Shown: positions 25,201-40,200, counted from the stretch's first letter. The stretch: DNA of 64,000 nt from Serinus canaria (GCF_022539315.1 NC_066317.1:28900048-28964047); one strand, 5' to 3'. Translations and numbers: made by a program. Notes: generated by a model not told the origin, from the letters alone.

Positions 25201-28200
25201 AGACATGGAGCTCCTGGAGGGGTCCAGTGAATAGCTACTAAGTTGGTCAAGGGTCTGGAGAATCTCTCTTAAGAGGAAAGGCTGCAGGAGCCAGGCTTAT
25301 TCAGCCTCAAGAAGAGGTGACTGGGAGGGACCTCCTTAACTCGTCTAAATATCTAAAGGGTAGCTATCAAGAGGATAGATCGAGGCTCTTTTTGGTGGTG
25401 CAAAGCAACAGGACAAGAGGCAGTGGGCAGAAACTGATGCACAGAAAATTCTACCTGAAATGAGGAAGAAGGTCACTGTACAGGTGACCAAGCACCAGCA
25501 CAGGTTACCCACAGAGGTTTTGGAGTCTCCCCCACTGGAGATATTCAAGAATAATCTGGACGCAATCTTGTGCTCTAGGGCAACCTTGCTTGAGCAGGGA
25601 TGTTGGATCAGATGATCCACTCTGGTCCCTTCCAACCTGACCAATTCTGTGATCCTTTGTCTCCAGAAAATTGAGTTTATTCCCTATCCTCTCCTGAGTT
25701 TTGAATTGACTCTTTCAAAAATTAAAGGTCTTTTTTTGGTAAAATTTATACATTAAGAGAAGAGAGTTCTTGAAGATTTTTCTGATACACCTATATTGCA
25801 ATATTTAAAAATTAAAAACTTCTTATGAGTACAGAAATATTGTGGGCCCTAACTCTTCCATTCTCTTTTTCTACAGTCAATTTTTCCTTCCATTTTATGA
25901 TGTTTTCTTGCTGAAAAAATCTTGTTTATTCTTCAGTTTATGAGTAAAAAATTCTTACTCTATCTTGCTTTGATCTCTACTCTTGTTCTTACCTGTATTT
26001 CCTGAACTATTGCAGTCTCCTAGTTATTCCTTCTAAGTCCCACCAAATAGAAATCCCTACATCTATTGCTGAAATGACTTGGAGTGGCTCAGGATATGAC
26101 CTTGCATGCTGCTTTCTCTTCCTTTCACAAGTGTTAAAAGATTAAAAAAATAGATGTTAATTATATTTATGTGGCAAGTGTATGTTTGCTGTTTGTGCTC
26201 ACTGAGAGTTTAATGGGATGTTTATCACATGCCTGACTGAGGTCCCAGTGGACCTGGTGGCTGCTCCTGCTGTAGTTCAGTTTGGATGGGTTATATGGAG
26301 AAATGGCATTTCGTGAGTGATACGGAACATCCCGAGACCAGAGCAGAGGCCACAATACTGCAGGCCATGGGAGAGCTCTCCATGCTGCTGTGACCATGAT
26401 TAGCTGGCTGCAAAGTTTGCCTATGTGTATTTGGAAACCCAGGGAAGCATGGATTTGTGACTGTGTGTGTAAAAACAGTAGCTGTATGCTTGCTTAGTCT
26501 AGTACTTAAGAAAGCAGTTCTGCCTTTCAGTGTGCTGCCCTTTGGGATTTTTCTTCCTCTAAGTTTTAGTCAACAGTAATTGTTAAATGATTTCTTTTAG
26601 TAATGTCAGTAATGTCCCATGCCTTTCTTTTAACACAAATGTCTGTTTTCAATATTTTCAGATTGTTCTTTGGCTGTTGATCTTTGCATTTTTCCTCTCT
26701 ATATATTATTAGTCTGTTTTTAGCTTCAATTTTTTTCTATCTTTCTTTAAAATCTAGAGGAATGCTTTGAAGTACTTTCTTTCCATACCTTCGTCAATTC
26801 TTCTTAAGTTTTTCAGTAGTGAGTTAGTTTTCAAACATAGAAAAGAAATACACCTATCTACTGCTTAATGTTACCCTACACCTCTTGAACTGCTTTTGTT
26901 TAAGCCAAAGCTAGCCTTGCCTTTAGCCTGTAACAAGACACAGTGAGCTTCAAAACCAAAGCAAATAACTTTGCAAGGTAGAAATAATTAAAAAAATTGA
27001 TGTCTTTAATTCTTCTATAGTGCCACAGTGAGTGGAGCTCACAAGAGCAGTAGTTTGTAATACCATTTTTGGTTGAGTGTTTGGCCAAAAGAAAACCAAA
27101 TGGATGATATTTCTCTTTCAGACCATAATGATAGTGAGTTAACAGCTTTGAGCACTCTTGGTGGTTAGCATGTGAGACCTTGGCTTGATTCTTGGCCAGT
27201 GAACATAATCAGGGGCTGGGTTTGCATGGCTTATACTGGGTTTGTAGGTATTTTAATACGCTGCTGAGACAAGCTACATGTTTGGTGGGATACTGGTGGT
27301 TAGAGTGGTTAAAAACAGGGAATCAGATGGCATAGGACCAACAAAAACTTTTGCTGGAGAAAAAAAAAGTAATTTTTTATTCTAGAACAAAAGTCTATCT
27401 GGCAGGTTTTGAGAAGGAATGGAACTGAAACCTGCTGCTGTTGTTCATTGGGATTAAACATTCCTCTTCCAAATGTACATCAGTGGCTTGCTGAAGTGGA
27501 GCCCTGGTATTAATGTATTCATACTAGATTATAATTGATGTATATCTAATCTGTGTTCTTCGATACAAACCAGACCCCAATTCCCTGATGGAACTGGTAG
27601 TTGCCACCAGCACACAGCACTTTGCACACCCAAACTGCTGCACACATGTACAGCTAAACATTGTGACGCCTTTGCAGAGTAGGAAAAATCATCCTTTTGG
27701 GGATTTTGAGGGGGACTTGGGGTTGTATCCATGTCTAAGGCTAGTGGCCATTTAATTGATCACGCTGGTCTGTAAACTAAAGAAATTGCTCCCCAACTCT
27801 CCTGTTTATAGATGCTAATTACTTTCTTCATTAAACTGTCTTCTTGCAGGCTCCCACTGTGATTTCAAAACATGAAAATGCTCTTGTGGAGAACATTTTT
27901 AACTTCTTAATTTTGAATCATTTAATCTCCTCTCCTTTTTCTTTCCCCTAGATGATGTTTTTGCTGCTTTCTTACATCTTGCTTAATCATGTGCTGATTC
28001 AGAGCAGTCAGATAGGAGACACAAAATTTTGTAGTGGAGTAGAATCTCTCTGTACTTCTTCTCCACACCTGGTCAGTTATACTTGTGGCAGAAGGTTGTT
28101 CCTCTGTCAGCCCAGAAACATAGAGGGCACACAGTATCTTTATCTCTGGACCAGTCTCTCTGCTTTTGGCAGGAGACAGATTCCTCTGAGTGGTTAATGT

Positions 28201-31200
28201 TCTTTGAGAAATTGTTTGCCAGTTCCCCTGAAAAGTTGCTTGAAGGATTTAAATATTCCATTTGCTACTGTGCTTCTTTGCAATCAGGCTTTTCTACAGC
28301 TGGTAAGTGGGAAAGTAAGTCACTGTATTTGTCCAGATGTGGTCATCTGCTATCATACATACACAGTGTTTGCGTATTCTGCTTTTTTTTTCTTTTTAAT
28401 GCCCTATAAACTGTCATCTGCCATTTGCACTTGCCTTTCAATTAAGCATTGTATCATGTGTATCCATCCTTCCTCTGACTCCTTTATTCTTGCTGTCTCT
28501 CCTTCTTTCATTATAGTTATTTTCAGCTGTGTTCCCACCTCTCTTTCCAAGCCTTTCTGCTTCTCTCATAGTCATAGATTCTTTGTACAAACCCTAGCCA
28601 TCTGTTCCTCACCCTTTGAATCTTTGTCCTGTGTTAGGGTTTTTTCTATATCCTGCCTCCTTCTGCTATTCCTTTCTGTATCCTCAGATTTATTTGTTGT
28701 TATAGAGGATAACCATCATGACTTCAAAATAATGCACAAATGGCTCAGGTGTCAATTTATTTAATACTTTTTTTTGTTTTGTGTAATAATAATTAAAGAA
28801 TAATTTAAAATCTGAAAATACCCAAACAATTAAAATCTGTGAGTTAAGAAAGCAATATCTTAAATAAGATTATGTAAAAATCTTTGCTTGTAGGCAAAGA
28901 AAAGTCTTCTAACCTTATGGCACAGCAACCTTGCATGTTGTGTAGGACAAAATCTAAGAAATTCCTTTATCTCCCATAGTTTGTTATTAGTGTCTCTTGC
29001 ATTAGTAAATGATGTGGAATACAGAGGATCAAGAAAAGTATAAGATGCCTTATTGGGTGATTCCTTGCTGGAAACCAGCTTTTATGATTTGCACTGCCTT
29101 GAGAGCTCCTCCTGTACATCCATTTTAGAGAAAGCAGAAGCATTCCTTAAGAACTTAATGAGTATGAAAAAAAAAAAAAACAGAGAAAGTGACACCTTTA
29201 TGACCTCTCTAGCAGAGAGCACTGGCTTCTTTGCACTTGCAGTGTAAAGGTCTAGGTAAGCTCCTTGGCTTCTCTATGTCCTCTGTGGGTTTTGCTCCAG
29301 AAACATCTGCGTTCAGAGATGCCAAATCACGTGCTCTGGAGTTTGGTTTCCCTGGACTTAGTGAACTGCAAACTGCATCTAAGTACTTACCCCCTTCTGA
29401 ACTGTATACTTCTGTTTAGTATGGCATCATGTGGGGACTAGCACACCTACTCTTTTGAGAATTTTGTGGAAGGCCTGGAAGGAGTACTCTTTGACTATCC
29501 ACCAAAATTAAGATGTTGGCATACTTCAAACCACACAGTGAAGCCCATGCTGCCTCTGTGGTTTCTTGCACTGAGAGCAGCAAGTAAACAGCTGGACATA
29601 CTTTTCCTCAAATTATGTCTTACCATTAGTATAATTCCTATATAAATTGAAGAAAACTAAAGCATTATTTTAGAAAGGAGACTTTTTGTCTGACTTTTCA
29701 CATGCATGAACACAGAATAATTATTTTTTGAAATCAGGCTGTGAAAGGAACCACTAAACCCAGTGAGCTGCAGTTGGGCTGTATCCTAATTTTTATGGAC
29801 CGCCAGTATGGAGTTTCTTTTTAATGTTATGACTGATCTCCAAGACTTGGCAGTAAGCTCTGCCTGATATTTATCATACATTTACATTTAGTATTCTTAA
29901 AATATGGACCAAATGTTAGTTTAAATTGAAATTGAGAAGTGATTATACCTCCAAAGGAGTGCAGTTTGTGTTGCGTTAATGTATTTATATCAGCTGCACA
30001 ATTTTGGTGATATAATTAAATTGTCAAGGCTGGAGATTGCAAGAAATATCTGGGAATGCTTTTGCACTCAGTGGGATCCTCAGTGAGAAAGGGAATGTAG
30101 AAGTAGTGGACTCATGTGGGGGATCTTGGGGTATGCAGTATAAAAGCTGAGCTCTGACAGCTGTTCTTTTCACAATTAGTGTGATATACTGGTATACTGA
30201 TTGGTGCTTAGTTTTAAAACTAAAAGGGTACTCAAAAACCATGCTATTGTTTCTTCTTGTTTTTTGTTTGTGTTGGTTTCAATGCAGTAACTGTGTTTTA
30301 TTAGAATTTTTTTTCATTCTCGTTCATCTCATTAATATTTCAAGGTGCTTTGTCTGCAGCTGAGTATGGTGTCCCTGAGGGTCGAGTCATAGTCCTGCTC
30401 AGCTTAAGAGTTTCCAGAGTATCTCTGGAAAACTGCCAACTGAACTGGAAAGGCCTGGTTCAAGATGGGTGGCAGGTTAATGGAGAGAGCTCTCTTGGCA
30501 AATTATTTCTCCTGATGTAACAGAAAAATGGAAGGATTATTCGCACCAGCCCTGTGAGATTCCTCTGCCTCAGGCCTGAAGGAGGGGATCTCTGTGAGGT
30601 CTAGCAGTGCAAGGGCCACACAGTAAAAGGGGGCCACAGTTTTGCATGCCTTTGAACAGAGGCTTCTGTTCATCAGCATGTAAAAGGGATTGGGTCTGTG
30701 CCAGTGGCATACCAGACTTTGGGAACACCGGTATCCACAGCTGAGCAGGTGGACCTGCTGCAGCTTTTGTCACTGCTTCCATTGAGTAGGGACAGCTGGA
30801 AGAGGACCAAAGGAAATCATCAGATCCAAAGCCTCCATGCTACGGGGGTCCTTTACATAGAGATGCCAGATTATGGTATGAAATAGGATTTGAGCCCCAT
30901 GCTGAACATGCAGTATATAACAAGATTATGTGCCACAGGAATAAAAATTTCTTAGACTTGAAGTTGTTTCCTGTAATTCTTTTCTGTGGGTCAGAGCCTC
31001 AAATTTATATTTGGGCACTTTTGTATTTATTTTGTCGTTATTTTTATTACATAAGTTACACATGTGTTTTAAAATTTAATTTTTTTAAAGTCACATGTAT
31101 TTTAAAAATACATATTCACTTGTTTATTTAAATACATTAATATGTACACACATTTTATAGCTGTGTTTAATGTTACTGGAAAAGTTTGATTTTGTATTTT

Positions 31201-34200
31201 GTTTTCTTTATCAGTTTGCTGAAAGCAGTCAGAAAAAAGAGGCTTTAGAAAAAAGCATTGAGAAATCAAAAATTGGACGTGAAGATACTGTAAGTTGCTT
31301 TGGGGGGGATGTAATCCTATAAGGAAATAATGCTGCAAGTATGTACTTGTAAATACTAATGTAGTACTTCCAGGTGTTTTCAGATTTAAAAGTATTTTAA
31401 AACTTGAACTATCCGGAGGTGTGTACCAAAGTTGCCAATGGTTGCTGAACTGCCAAATCTGGTAACTGCAAACTTAGATGTTTGGGTTTTTTTCAACTTA
31501 CTTGTAATATAATTTCCTAAATTACTGTTCTGAGCAGTCATGTTAGCCTGGTGCTCTTTGCATGCTGAAGCTGTTAACGCTGCGGAAAATACATCTAGGC
31601 TTCCTGGTTGTCATAACCAATATACTAGTTAGAAATACTTTGGTATTCTAAGTTGCTGACTTGCATTGAGATGCTCAGTCTAAAGTGATTTAAACCTCCA
31701 GTAAACATGCACAGCCAGAAGCTTTCATGAGGAATTGAAATTTGTAGTAAAGTGCCAAATCTTCAAATCCAAACTGTTTTGTAGAAACACTCTAGGTTTT
31801 CCCTATGTATGTTTCATTTATCTAGTAAGGAATAGAGTGAACCTTACTATCAAACTCTGTTAATGTCGCAGTTCTACAAATTCAATTAAAACCTCCTTTT
31901 TGGCAGTGTCTTTAATGGGGATTCTTTATTCGTTCATTCACAATGGACTGTAATCAGGAATCACAGGCAGGTTTCTCACATAATTGTGCTTGTCATGTTT
32001 CCAAACAAACTGTTTCAGCCTTGGGCTTCTCCAGCATGTGGCCTGCCCTACAGAGTGCTATTGGTCTGGAAATCCTGTTCTGGCTGATATTTCCAACATT
32101 TTCATTCCTAATTATATATCAGGAAGAAGTCATTAAAAATCTAGATTGCAATGTAGGTCTCCAAGCATCTCACCTCCATACCTCAGCATCTGGAAACTTG
32201 ATTTCCATTCTGCATTTTCAGAACATGCTGAATCCAAACTGTTGGCAAAAGCACTGGGAATATGGAAGTTTGGGGGTGGGGACCCAACAGCTGTGAATAA
32301 AATCCCAAATCCACAAACAACTCAGACTGCTGGGTTACCATGGAGATTGCCATTGGTAAAATCCTGATGGTTTACAAACTTGTGCAATCTGGCTCTTCTA
32401 GGCTACCCTAGCTTGAGTTTTTTAAATATCAGCCCATTCCAGTGTTTGTCTGTAACTACAGACTGAATTAGAAGTATGTGCTGAGCTGGCTGTGGGAGAG
32501 CTCATGTTGAGTCAGTGTCTGCAGATTCTTATTGATCGATAGAATCTTTGAGGTCGATATTGTGTACAATCCTAGCAAAGACTACTTTGTCATGAATGTC
32601 TGAATTTACTTTTGAGACCATTGCTCTTAAATGGTGTGAAAAAGAAAGACAAATTCAGAGGGTGTTCATACACAGCATCTCAAGTTGTGGAAGGGTGGAT
32701 GGTAGGTTTTTCTGTAGTGCCATCTTTAATTACAAGATTAGCACTCCTAAATACTGCTTAGCCTTTAAGCCAAATAATTAAGAGATCTCTTTGGAGTTTG
32801 TTAAACCATGGTTTAAAGGTTGTAGAAAATTGTTCTTTTATTGATACATTTTGGTCTTAACTTTTTTTCCTTCCAGCTGGTATTCGGTATCATTTAGTGT
32901 CTCTGAGAATTCTATGTAATAAAATAAAATGCTCGAGTGTTTCATAGACAGAAAGCAGTAGTGAAAGCAGCTTTTAAATTTTAAGTGTATGTTTTTATTT
33001 TTAAAAAAACGTTGGGTGATAATTACTGTTTTTAATATTTGGGGGTTTTTTTGTGTCTCCCAACATCCTTTGAATCCTCAGGCGGATCGTGCAGCTCTGC
33101 TGAAGGAACTTGCTGCCCTTCGGCAGAGAAAAGAGCAGCTAAAGACAGAAATAGACAAATACAGGGAATGTGATCCAGACGTGGTTGAAGAGATGCGTAA
33201 GTTGTGCATTGTTTAAAGTGATCCTTTGCCTGAAAAAATCTGCACTTTAGCCTAAAATCTGGTATTTAAAGGTTAGTCAAAGAATAACTGCTTCTCTTTT
33301 TAAAGCTGAGCAATACAAAACAGGTACACTGACCATTTCTTTTCATGTTCTGTCCTATTATATATGAGGAGGTTTATTGGTATTTTACTCTGCCACCACC
33401 TGAGTAGATGAGAAACAATCCTGTAATTAAAATACTCTGATGCTTTAGAATTAACATCAGAATCATCCTTTCCAGAATCATGTTAATTCTATAACTTGTG
33501 CTGTACCCTAGAATGTGTGTAGGAAGAGGAGTCTCTAGCTCCCATTTACCTTCAGTTCCATGCTGTTAAGACAAGTATCTTTCTACTTACTTTGTCTTGC
33601 CTATTTAAAACATAAGCATTGCATTAGAGATGCTTAATTGTCACTTACACAAAAGTAGGTTATCAGAATCTTAACAGACTGTACTGTCTCTGACATGCTG
33701 GGTTTTGGTTGGAGTTTCTAACTCTAATGGAATACAGAGAATGATGAGTGACTTTAATACAGAATTTGGCACTGAAATGCGCTTAATATTTTGATCCTTA
33801 GCATGAAAAATGAAAAACATGCAGGAAATTTTATTGACTTTTCTCTACTGCAGCTTTCATGTTTTATTTATTAGGCTCTTACATTGCTACCCAAGCACCA
33901 CTGCATATTCAGGTTGTTATAATACCAAAATGCTGTTACAAAGTAACAAGAAACAGGCACAAAACTTTTTCTGAAAAGAGATGTGGCTAAATCTTTCTCC
34001 TTCCTTATTTTACTAACAAAGTCTACAGCTTTAGAACTGTTCTGAGAGAAAGCCAGGAACATAAACAGAGTTGGCAGCACTCTCCAAATTTGGACAGATA
34101 TTATTTATTTTGAGGAGCTGTGACATTTTTTGTCAGCTGTGTTATCTTTCCCCAAGGATGTAATGGTATGCCAGGGAATAAGCAAACTTGAGACCTGAGG

Positions 34201-37200
34201 TTAGTTACTGTGCTGTAAATCCTTTGCTGCCTGCTCTCCTGAGGAGAAGACACATTCCAGCTGATTCCAGCTGTAAAAATGAATGAGGTTAGGAAGATAC
34301 CAACAGCAGAGGGATGTGTAACATCAGGCATTTTAACTGCTGAGGTACCCTTACAGTCAGCATCTCACAGAATGGTTTGAGAGCCTCTCTTTTGAAACAG
34401 TCACAGTGAGCATGTTCCTAAATATGGCACAAGAGAGCAAATCACAGCTGCAGTGCTAGGGCAAGCTGCATTAGCTGGTAACATGAGACTAGTATCTTGG
34501 AAAGAAGGAAAAAAAGGGAAGGAAGTGTAATACTTAGTTGCTTCAGTCATGTCCTTGTCTTTTGTCTGTATGTTGTGGGTTTAGGTTTTTTTGTCCAAAT
34601 GTGTGGAAGCTCCATGTGAATTTCTGTGGTGGAGAGATGAGCATTTAAGGCACTTGTGAGGTTAGCACTGCTGAGCTACCTGTAGGCTTCCCAGGAGAAT
34701 ATGAAGTAGTGTTTCAAAATTAATTTGCCCTTGAAATTAATTTTAAAAGTTTCTGCTTCATTTTATATTTTGTCAGGCGTTGATACACTGGCAGTGTTCA
34801 TTGTTGCTGGCCATGTATGAATGAATAAATGGTGTGTCAGTTTTGGGGAGTTAATACCCTTGTCAAAGCTGAATGGAAGTTGACAGGCTTTATGGAAGAG
34901 ACAGAATAGGGAAAAAAAAAAAAAAAAAGGTTGAGGGGGATTTATTTTGGTTCCAGAGTGCAGAGAAGTGCAAAGGCAAAAGTAAGAAGGCCATAAAAAA
35001 TCTCAGGCAATGAATTACATTCAGCTGGACATAAAAGTTATTGCTGCTGTTTCACAGAAAAAAGCCATATTATAAAAGTTACTCATTCACAGATTCTCAA
35101 ACTGCACATGGGTGATACGATTTTCTACTTCTGTACAATTTAGATAACATAACCCTTGGGATTATTTTTGGTTAAATCACTTGAGCAGATTTCTAACTAC
35201 CTTATTTTAGAGTCAGAGATGGCTGTTATGTTATGTAATTGCACTCTTTTTAACAGTTGAATTGTTCAGTAAAATATGTTTCATAATGAGCAGTTGTCAC
35301 TTTCTACCTTTGGGTTTTCCCTCTTCTTCCTTAATGACTTCAACCTGTAAGGAAATCTTCCTGATGCCCAGTGTAAAATTTCATCTGTTAATTTCTCATC
35401 CCATATGAGTGAGAACTGCCTTGATTCTTCTTGGGGTATTTTAGAGTGATATCAAATTGTCATCTGTTTTCAGTGGCCTCTGAACTTGGTGAATGCTTTG
35501 CTGTGTCTTCTAAGTTGCCCCCCTCCCCCCAGCAGAGTTTTGCAGAAACAAACCAATTGCACAGCAGCAAGGCTCATTAAAACGTGCACGCACACATATA
35601 CATAATTTTCAGGGTCAAAACAAAAGTTTGAATGATTCATAGCAAATATCTGAAGACTCAGCTAAAAACTGAACATCTGTCTTTGCTTCCTGAGTCGCAT
35701 GGTGGGAAAGTCAAACTTGACCATGTAACTAAATATATTATAATGCATATTCACAAGGGTGCAAATGGGAAAACTAATAACTCTGGTTTTTGCTGACTTG
35801 ACTGTTTTGCTAGTTCACTGTTTTAGTGTCACTGACAAATGTTTTGCTCTAAGTTTTGGCTTAGTTTCCTTTGGCTTTTGTATTAGAAGTACATTGCAGT
35901 ATAAATGTTAATGCCTTCTCACATTTATAGCATTTGAACACAGAATTTGTGTGTAAAAGTAACTAGAGTAAATAGCAGAAGCAACAAGATTTAGGGACTG
36001 ACCACTAGAGGAAGCTACATAATAGTCTGGTCTTGTGGATATATTCAGATAATTCCATTTTACAGGAACAGTATTGTAAAAATATATCTAGAACAGCAAA
36101 ATATGTGGATTTTTTTCTAATTACCTCTGCAGTTCAGAAGTTTATCTTTGACACTTGGTAATGTTGTTTAAGACACCTTCTGTGAGGTAGGATTGATTGA
36201 TTAATAAATTATTTCTCAAAGGCAGTAAAACTGACAAGAATCATTTGAAGTAAAAAAAAAAAGCCAAACAAATAGTGGGATTTTATACTTTTCTATTCAA
36301 CTTGTGACCCTGCTTCAGATGGACAGAACAGGAACATTGTTTCTCACCTTTGAGACAGGTCCATGTAGGCTGGAATATATTCTCACAGCAGAGCAGCCAT
36401 TGTAGAGAGATTTGTCTCTTATGTGACATAGCATGCACGTGTGCAGAATTGGACACATGGTGCTGCTAGGTTCTCTAAAAGTTATGGTAGACAACAAAGC
36501 CATGGAGAGTGCAAGCTTCCTATAGTTCATAATTTATGCAGATTTTCATAAAGTCCACAGACAAAGCTCCACCTAATACCAAGATTACCCTGCTGCATAT
36601 GTTTAATTCTTTCTGCCTGCCAGAGAGAGGTGTTAGGGAGCTAATAAAATTTTTCTCATAATTAATTTTATAGAAAAGTTTGTCTGGCAACATAAGTGTT
36701 TAAATGGTAGGGACTTTCCTCTGAGTTGCTGGTCTGCTTGTAATTGGAAACAGCTAAACACTTTCAGTGCTCAATGTAAAATAAACATTTTTAGAATTTC
36801 AAACTTCTTGTTCTTTCACTGTAATAAGAGGAATTAAAATTGTTAAAACATTGTTAGGCCTTTGATTTTTTTTTTTACACAATAGCCGTTCTTTATTACT
36901 GTGTGCCTTTGGATAGGGCAGCTCTCTCAGAAATAGTTACATACTGACTGCAGTGACTTCTGTGTGGTATGATTGCTAATATTTATGGGGCCTGGGATCT
37001 TGCCTGTCAGCATTCCTTTTTGATTTAGATGTTTTTAGAATGTCTGGTTACTGATAACTTTTATGTCTTAGGCTTTTACGTTTAAAACAGTGATCTGAAC
37101 ATGTCTAGGCAAACTTGTTTTCTCAAAAATTAGTGAACTACCAAATAGAACACATGTAGCAATTTTGGTGTCAACCTTTTTACTCTAGCTCTCTCTGCTT

Positions 37201-40200
37201 ATTTTCATCCTGTAACAAGAGAGACAAGGGGTTCAAATGGACATGATTTTAAACTACAAATAGCCACATAGTTATTCTTTTGACTGTCTGAATGTGTGGT
37301 CTCAGAGGCATCACTGCCAGTCCAGTTCAGGTTATTTTCTAAAACTAATACTTACATGATTCTGTGAAAATAAATTTTGGTTAAACATTCAGATTTTACT
37401 GAATACCATGAAAATGTCATGTTATATGTAATATGTACGTGAAAATGTCTTTTTTTTCCTTTTAGGTCCTTCAAAATTTTCTAATTCTGATGTTTCTAGT
37501 CAAAGAAGATTTTAGCTTGACAAACTGAGGAATTGCCAGGGTATATAGACAGTATGAGCAAATAGTTCTGTATTGTTCAGCTTTTTCATTCATTTTAATG
37601 TCTGAAAGGTGAATGCTGAAAAGTTAATGTTTATTTAGCTACTGATTTTTTTGAGTGCATAGTTTAGGGGTTGTTTTTTGGGGGGGTGATATTTTTGTTG
37701 ATACACCCAGCTATTTTCTTATGTTCAAATCAGTTTGAAAATATGTTGCATATGCAGATGTACTTCATATTACAAAATCTTTAGTACCAAGAGTTAGATT
37801 CTTTGGGATATTCTTATTAATGCTGGAATAGTTCCTGTTCCCAGAAGAGAAACAGTAGTGAAGAAATGAAATGAAGATTGGACTATCCTGTCTAATGGAG
37901 AGACTTTAAAATGAGTTGCATCAGTTTTACTCAAAATGTGTCAGAATGCCAATAATTTACAAATGGTTTAATGCATTGTTGTTTAGAAATTGTATCAGAA
38001 GGGTGGTTTAAACTAAAAAGCCTTGTCAGCAATATCAGTTAATAAACTATTAAGTATCTATTTTAAAAAAATTAATGTTTCCACTTGGAAAAGAGGAAGT
38101 CTACAAATAATTTTAAGCCTGGTTTAGGTGCCGCCAAGATCAATAGTATACAGATGAAGCCTTTAGAGAAAATGTTTTTTTAATCACCTTTAGATGCAGT
38201 ATGTTCAGTTTGCAATTAGGAGGATATTTCCTAGCTACTGACCGTGAAATATGCACCTGGCATCTGAGAGACAAGCTGTGCTTTTTACAGTTTGTGCAGC
38301 AATGCCATTAACAAAGGTCTGCAGTTGGAAATGAGTCATTCTGCTGGCGTTAGACTTGTGTCTTCACTCACACTTACGTTAGTCCTAGTGGGTTAAACTA
38401 AACTTCCTCTGGAGTGAATCAGACACTTGCTTAAAAGTACATAGAAAAATAATAGTTATAAAAGCAAGAACTCCTTCTTTTAGTTAGTCTCATCTTACAG
38501 AGCATTGTTTATTTAATATGTTTGTCTCCAGAGAATCTGGATGAGAATAGGACAGGAAATAGGCAATGGATGTTCATGTAGGTAACTTACAGGCTATCTG
38601 CTACTAATCAAAATAAAACTACACAACTCACACACTCACACCTTTTTTCCTCCATCATGGAGTACCAGAATATATATAGATGTGCACTAGTAATGAAAGT
38701 ACAAATTTACTCTGCTGGTTCTCAACTAATTGCAACAAACTGAGAATTTTGTTTTGTTTCCCCTGCTCCCTATACTGTTCTTGGAATGGCTTGTCATTCA
38801 TTTGGAAAGTTGACAAATTAAATTACCTGTTCAAAAACTACATTAAAGATAAATCAATCTTATGAAAACTAAACATTCTAGAAAGAATGAGGAATAATAA
38901 ATGTACTTGAATGTAAACATAGTTTCATACAGTAATGCAAAAATTTTAGCTGTTAAGTAAAGTTGAAAAAAGAAACAAGGTACTTAATTAATGGAGTTAC
39001 AAATATGTACTTGGATTACTGATTCAAGCTCCTTTGGTAATCATAAGAAACTGGATGGAGTTGCCAATTTGAGCAGAGTATCTGCTTCTTTATCTTCAGC
39101 CCTTCTTTTTTTTTTTTTTTTTTTTTTAAATCTTGAAAATCACAAGAGGCTTGCTTGCATTTCAGATGTTGAAAAGGCTGATGCTTTGACTAAGGAAACA
39201 CTTACTAACCAGAATCTGGCTGCAATTACCAGAAGCTGTAATGTAATCGCTTAAGGACCTTCCCTGACAAAAGCAAGTTAAAGAGTTCTCACCTTGGCCC
39301 TTTGTTACACTGCTGAAATTCACCAGTGATAAGTTGTCAGCTCAAATTAGGAACTGATGGTGTAGATGCCCGTATCTTGTGATGGACTCTCGTGAGGTCT
39401 TTGAAATCTCTCTTTCCATCCAGAAAATCTGAAGAAGTCTTTTATTGCCTTATTCACAAGGCTTTCATACATGTGGTCATTTGTCATGTACCTCACAGAA
39501 TTGTCTGTGCTGTGGTAATCTCTGAAGAGCACTCAGGGATCTTCTGACCAACTAGGAACAGGGGGTGAGTTTTCATAAGGGCATTTTTATGAACTCTGCA
39601 ATGAATTGAACTGTTAAAAGATGGATTTGAAAAAACCTGAATGAGGGAGCAACAGGACTATGTAAATGAGTGAGCAGCTTTTGGCACTTAGAAAGAAAGG
39701 AAAATATAACAGCCTTGAAGAATAATGAGTGAAGGGCCACCAGGTCAAAACGGGCAACTTAGAAGTGTCTGTACAACGTACCTAAGGCACAAAGCTTAAA
39801 GAGAAATGTGGGGCTTTTGGCTGAAGCTGGAAAGCTTAACTCCAGAAGGGTCATTTGGCTTTCAGCAAAAGGCCCTTATTCTCTGCATTTCAGAGAATTT
39901 CTCTGTCTCTGTGTTTGGTCTTCGGATAAGAGATTACTCTGCAATGAGAAATTGTCCTAAATATTTAGACTCTTGCATACTTGTGTTTTATACCTCAAAC
40001 ACATTCTAACCAGACTATTCTTAGGGAGTGTCAACTTCAGCCAGCTTGTTTTAAAATGAAGCTTCATTTTAGCTAGTTAAGCAAAAAGCTATTTTTTGTC
40101 AGTGGGGCTTTTCTTGGACACTGAGAAAGAAGGCAGTTGGAGGACCAAATCTTTAGATAATATATGTAGCAAACACCCTGCTTAAATGAATTTGCCACTC

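Noticed and set aside
28204..28764. 186-codon + strand frame in intron 4
   Set aside because: The sequence is pyrimidine-rich and gives Ser/Phe/Cys/Leu-rich peptide with no domain or splice signals. Length alone does not support a gene.
33197..33216. Exon 6 read-through frame as an alternative MND1 end
   Set aside because: It is simply intron sequence after a good GTAAGT donor, adding five residues before a stop. No poly(A) signal lies close by to support a transcript.
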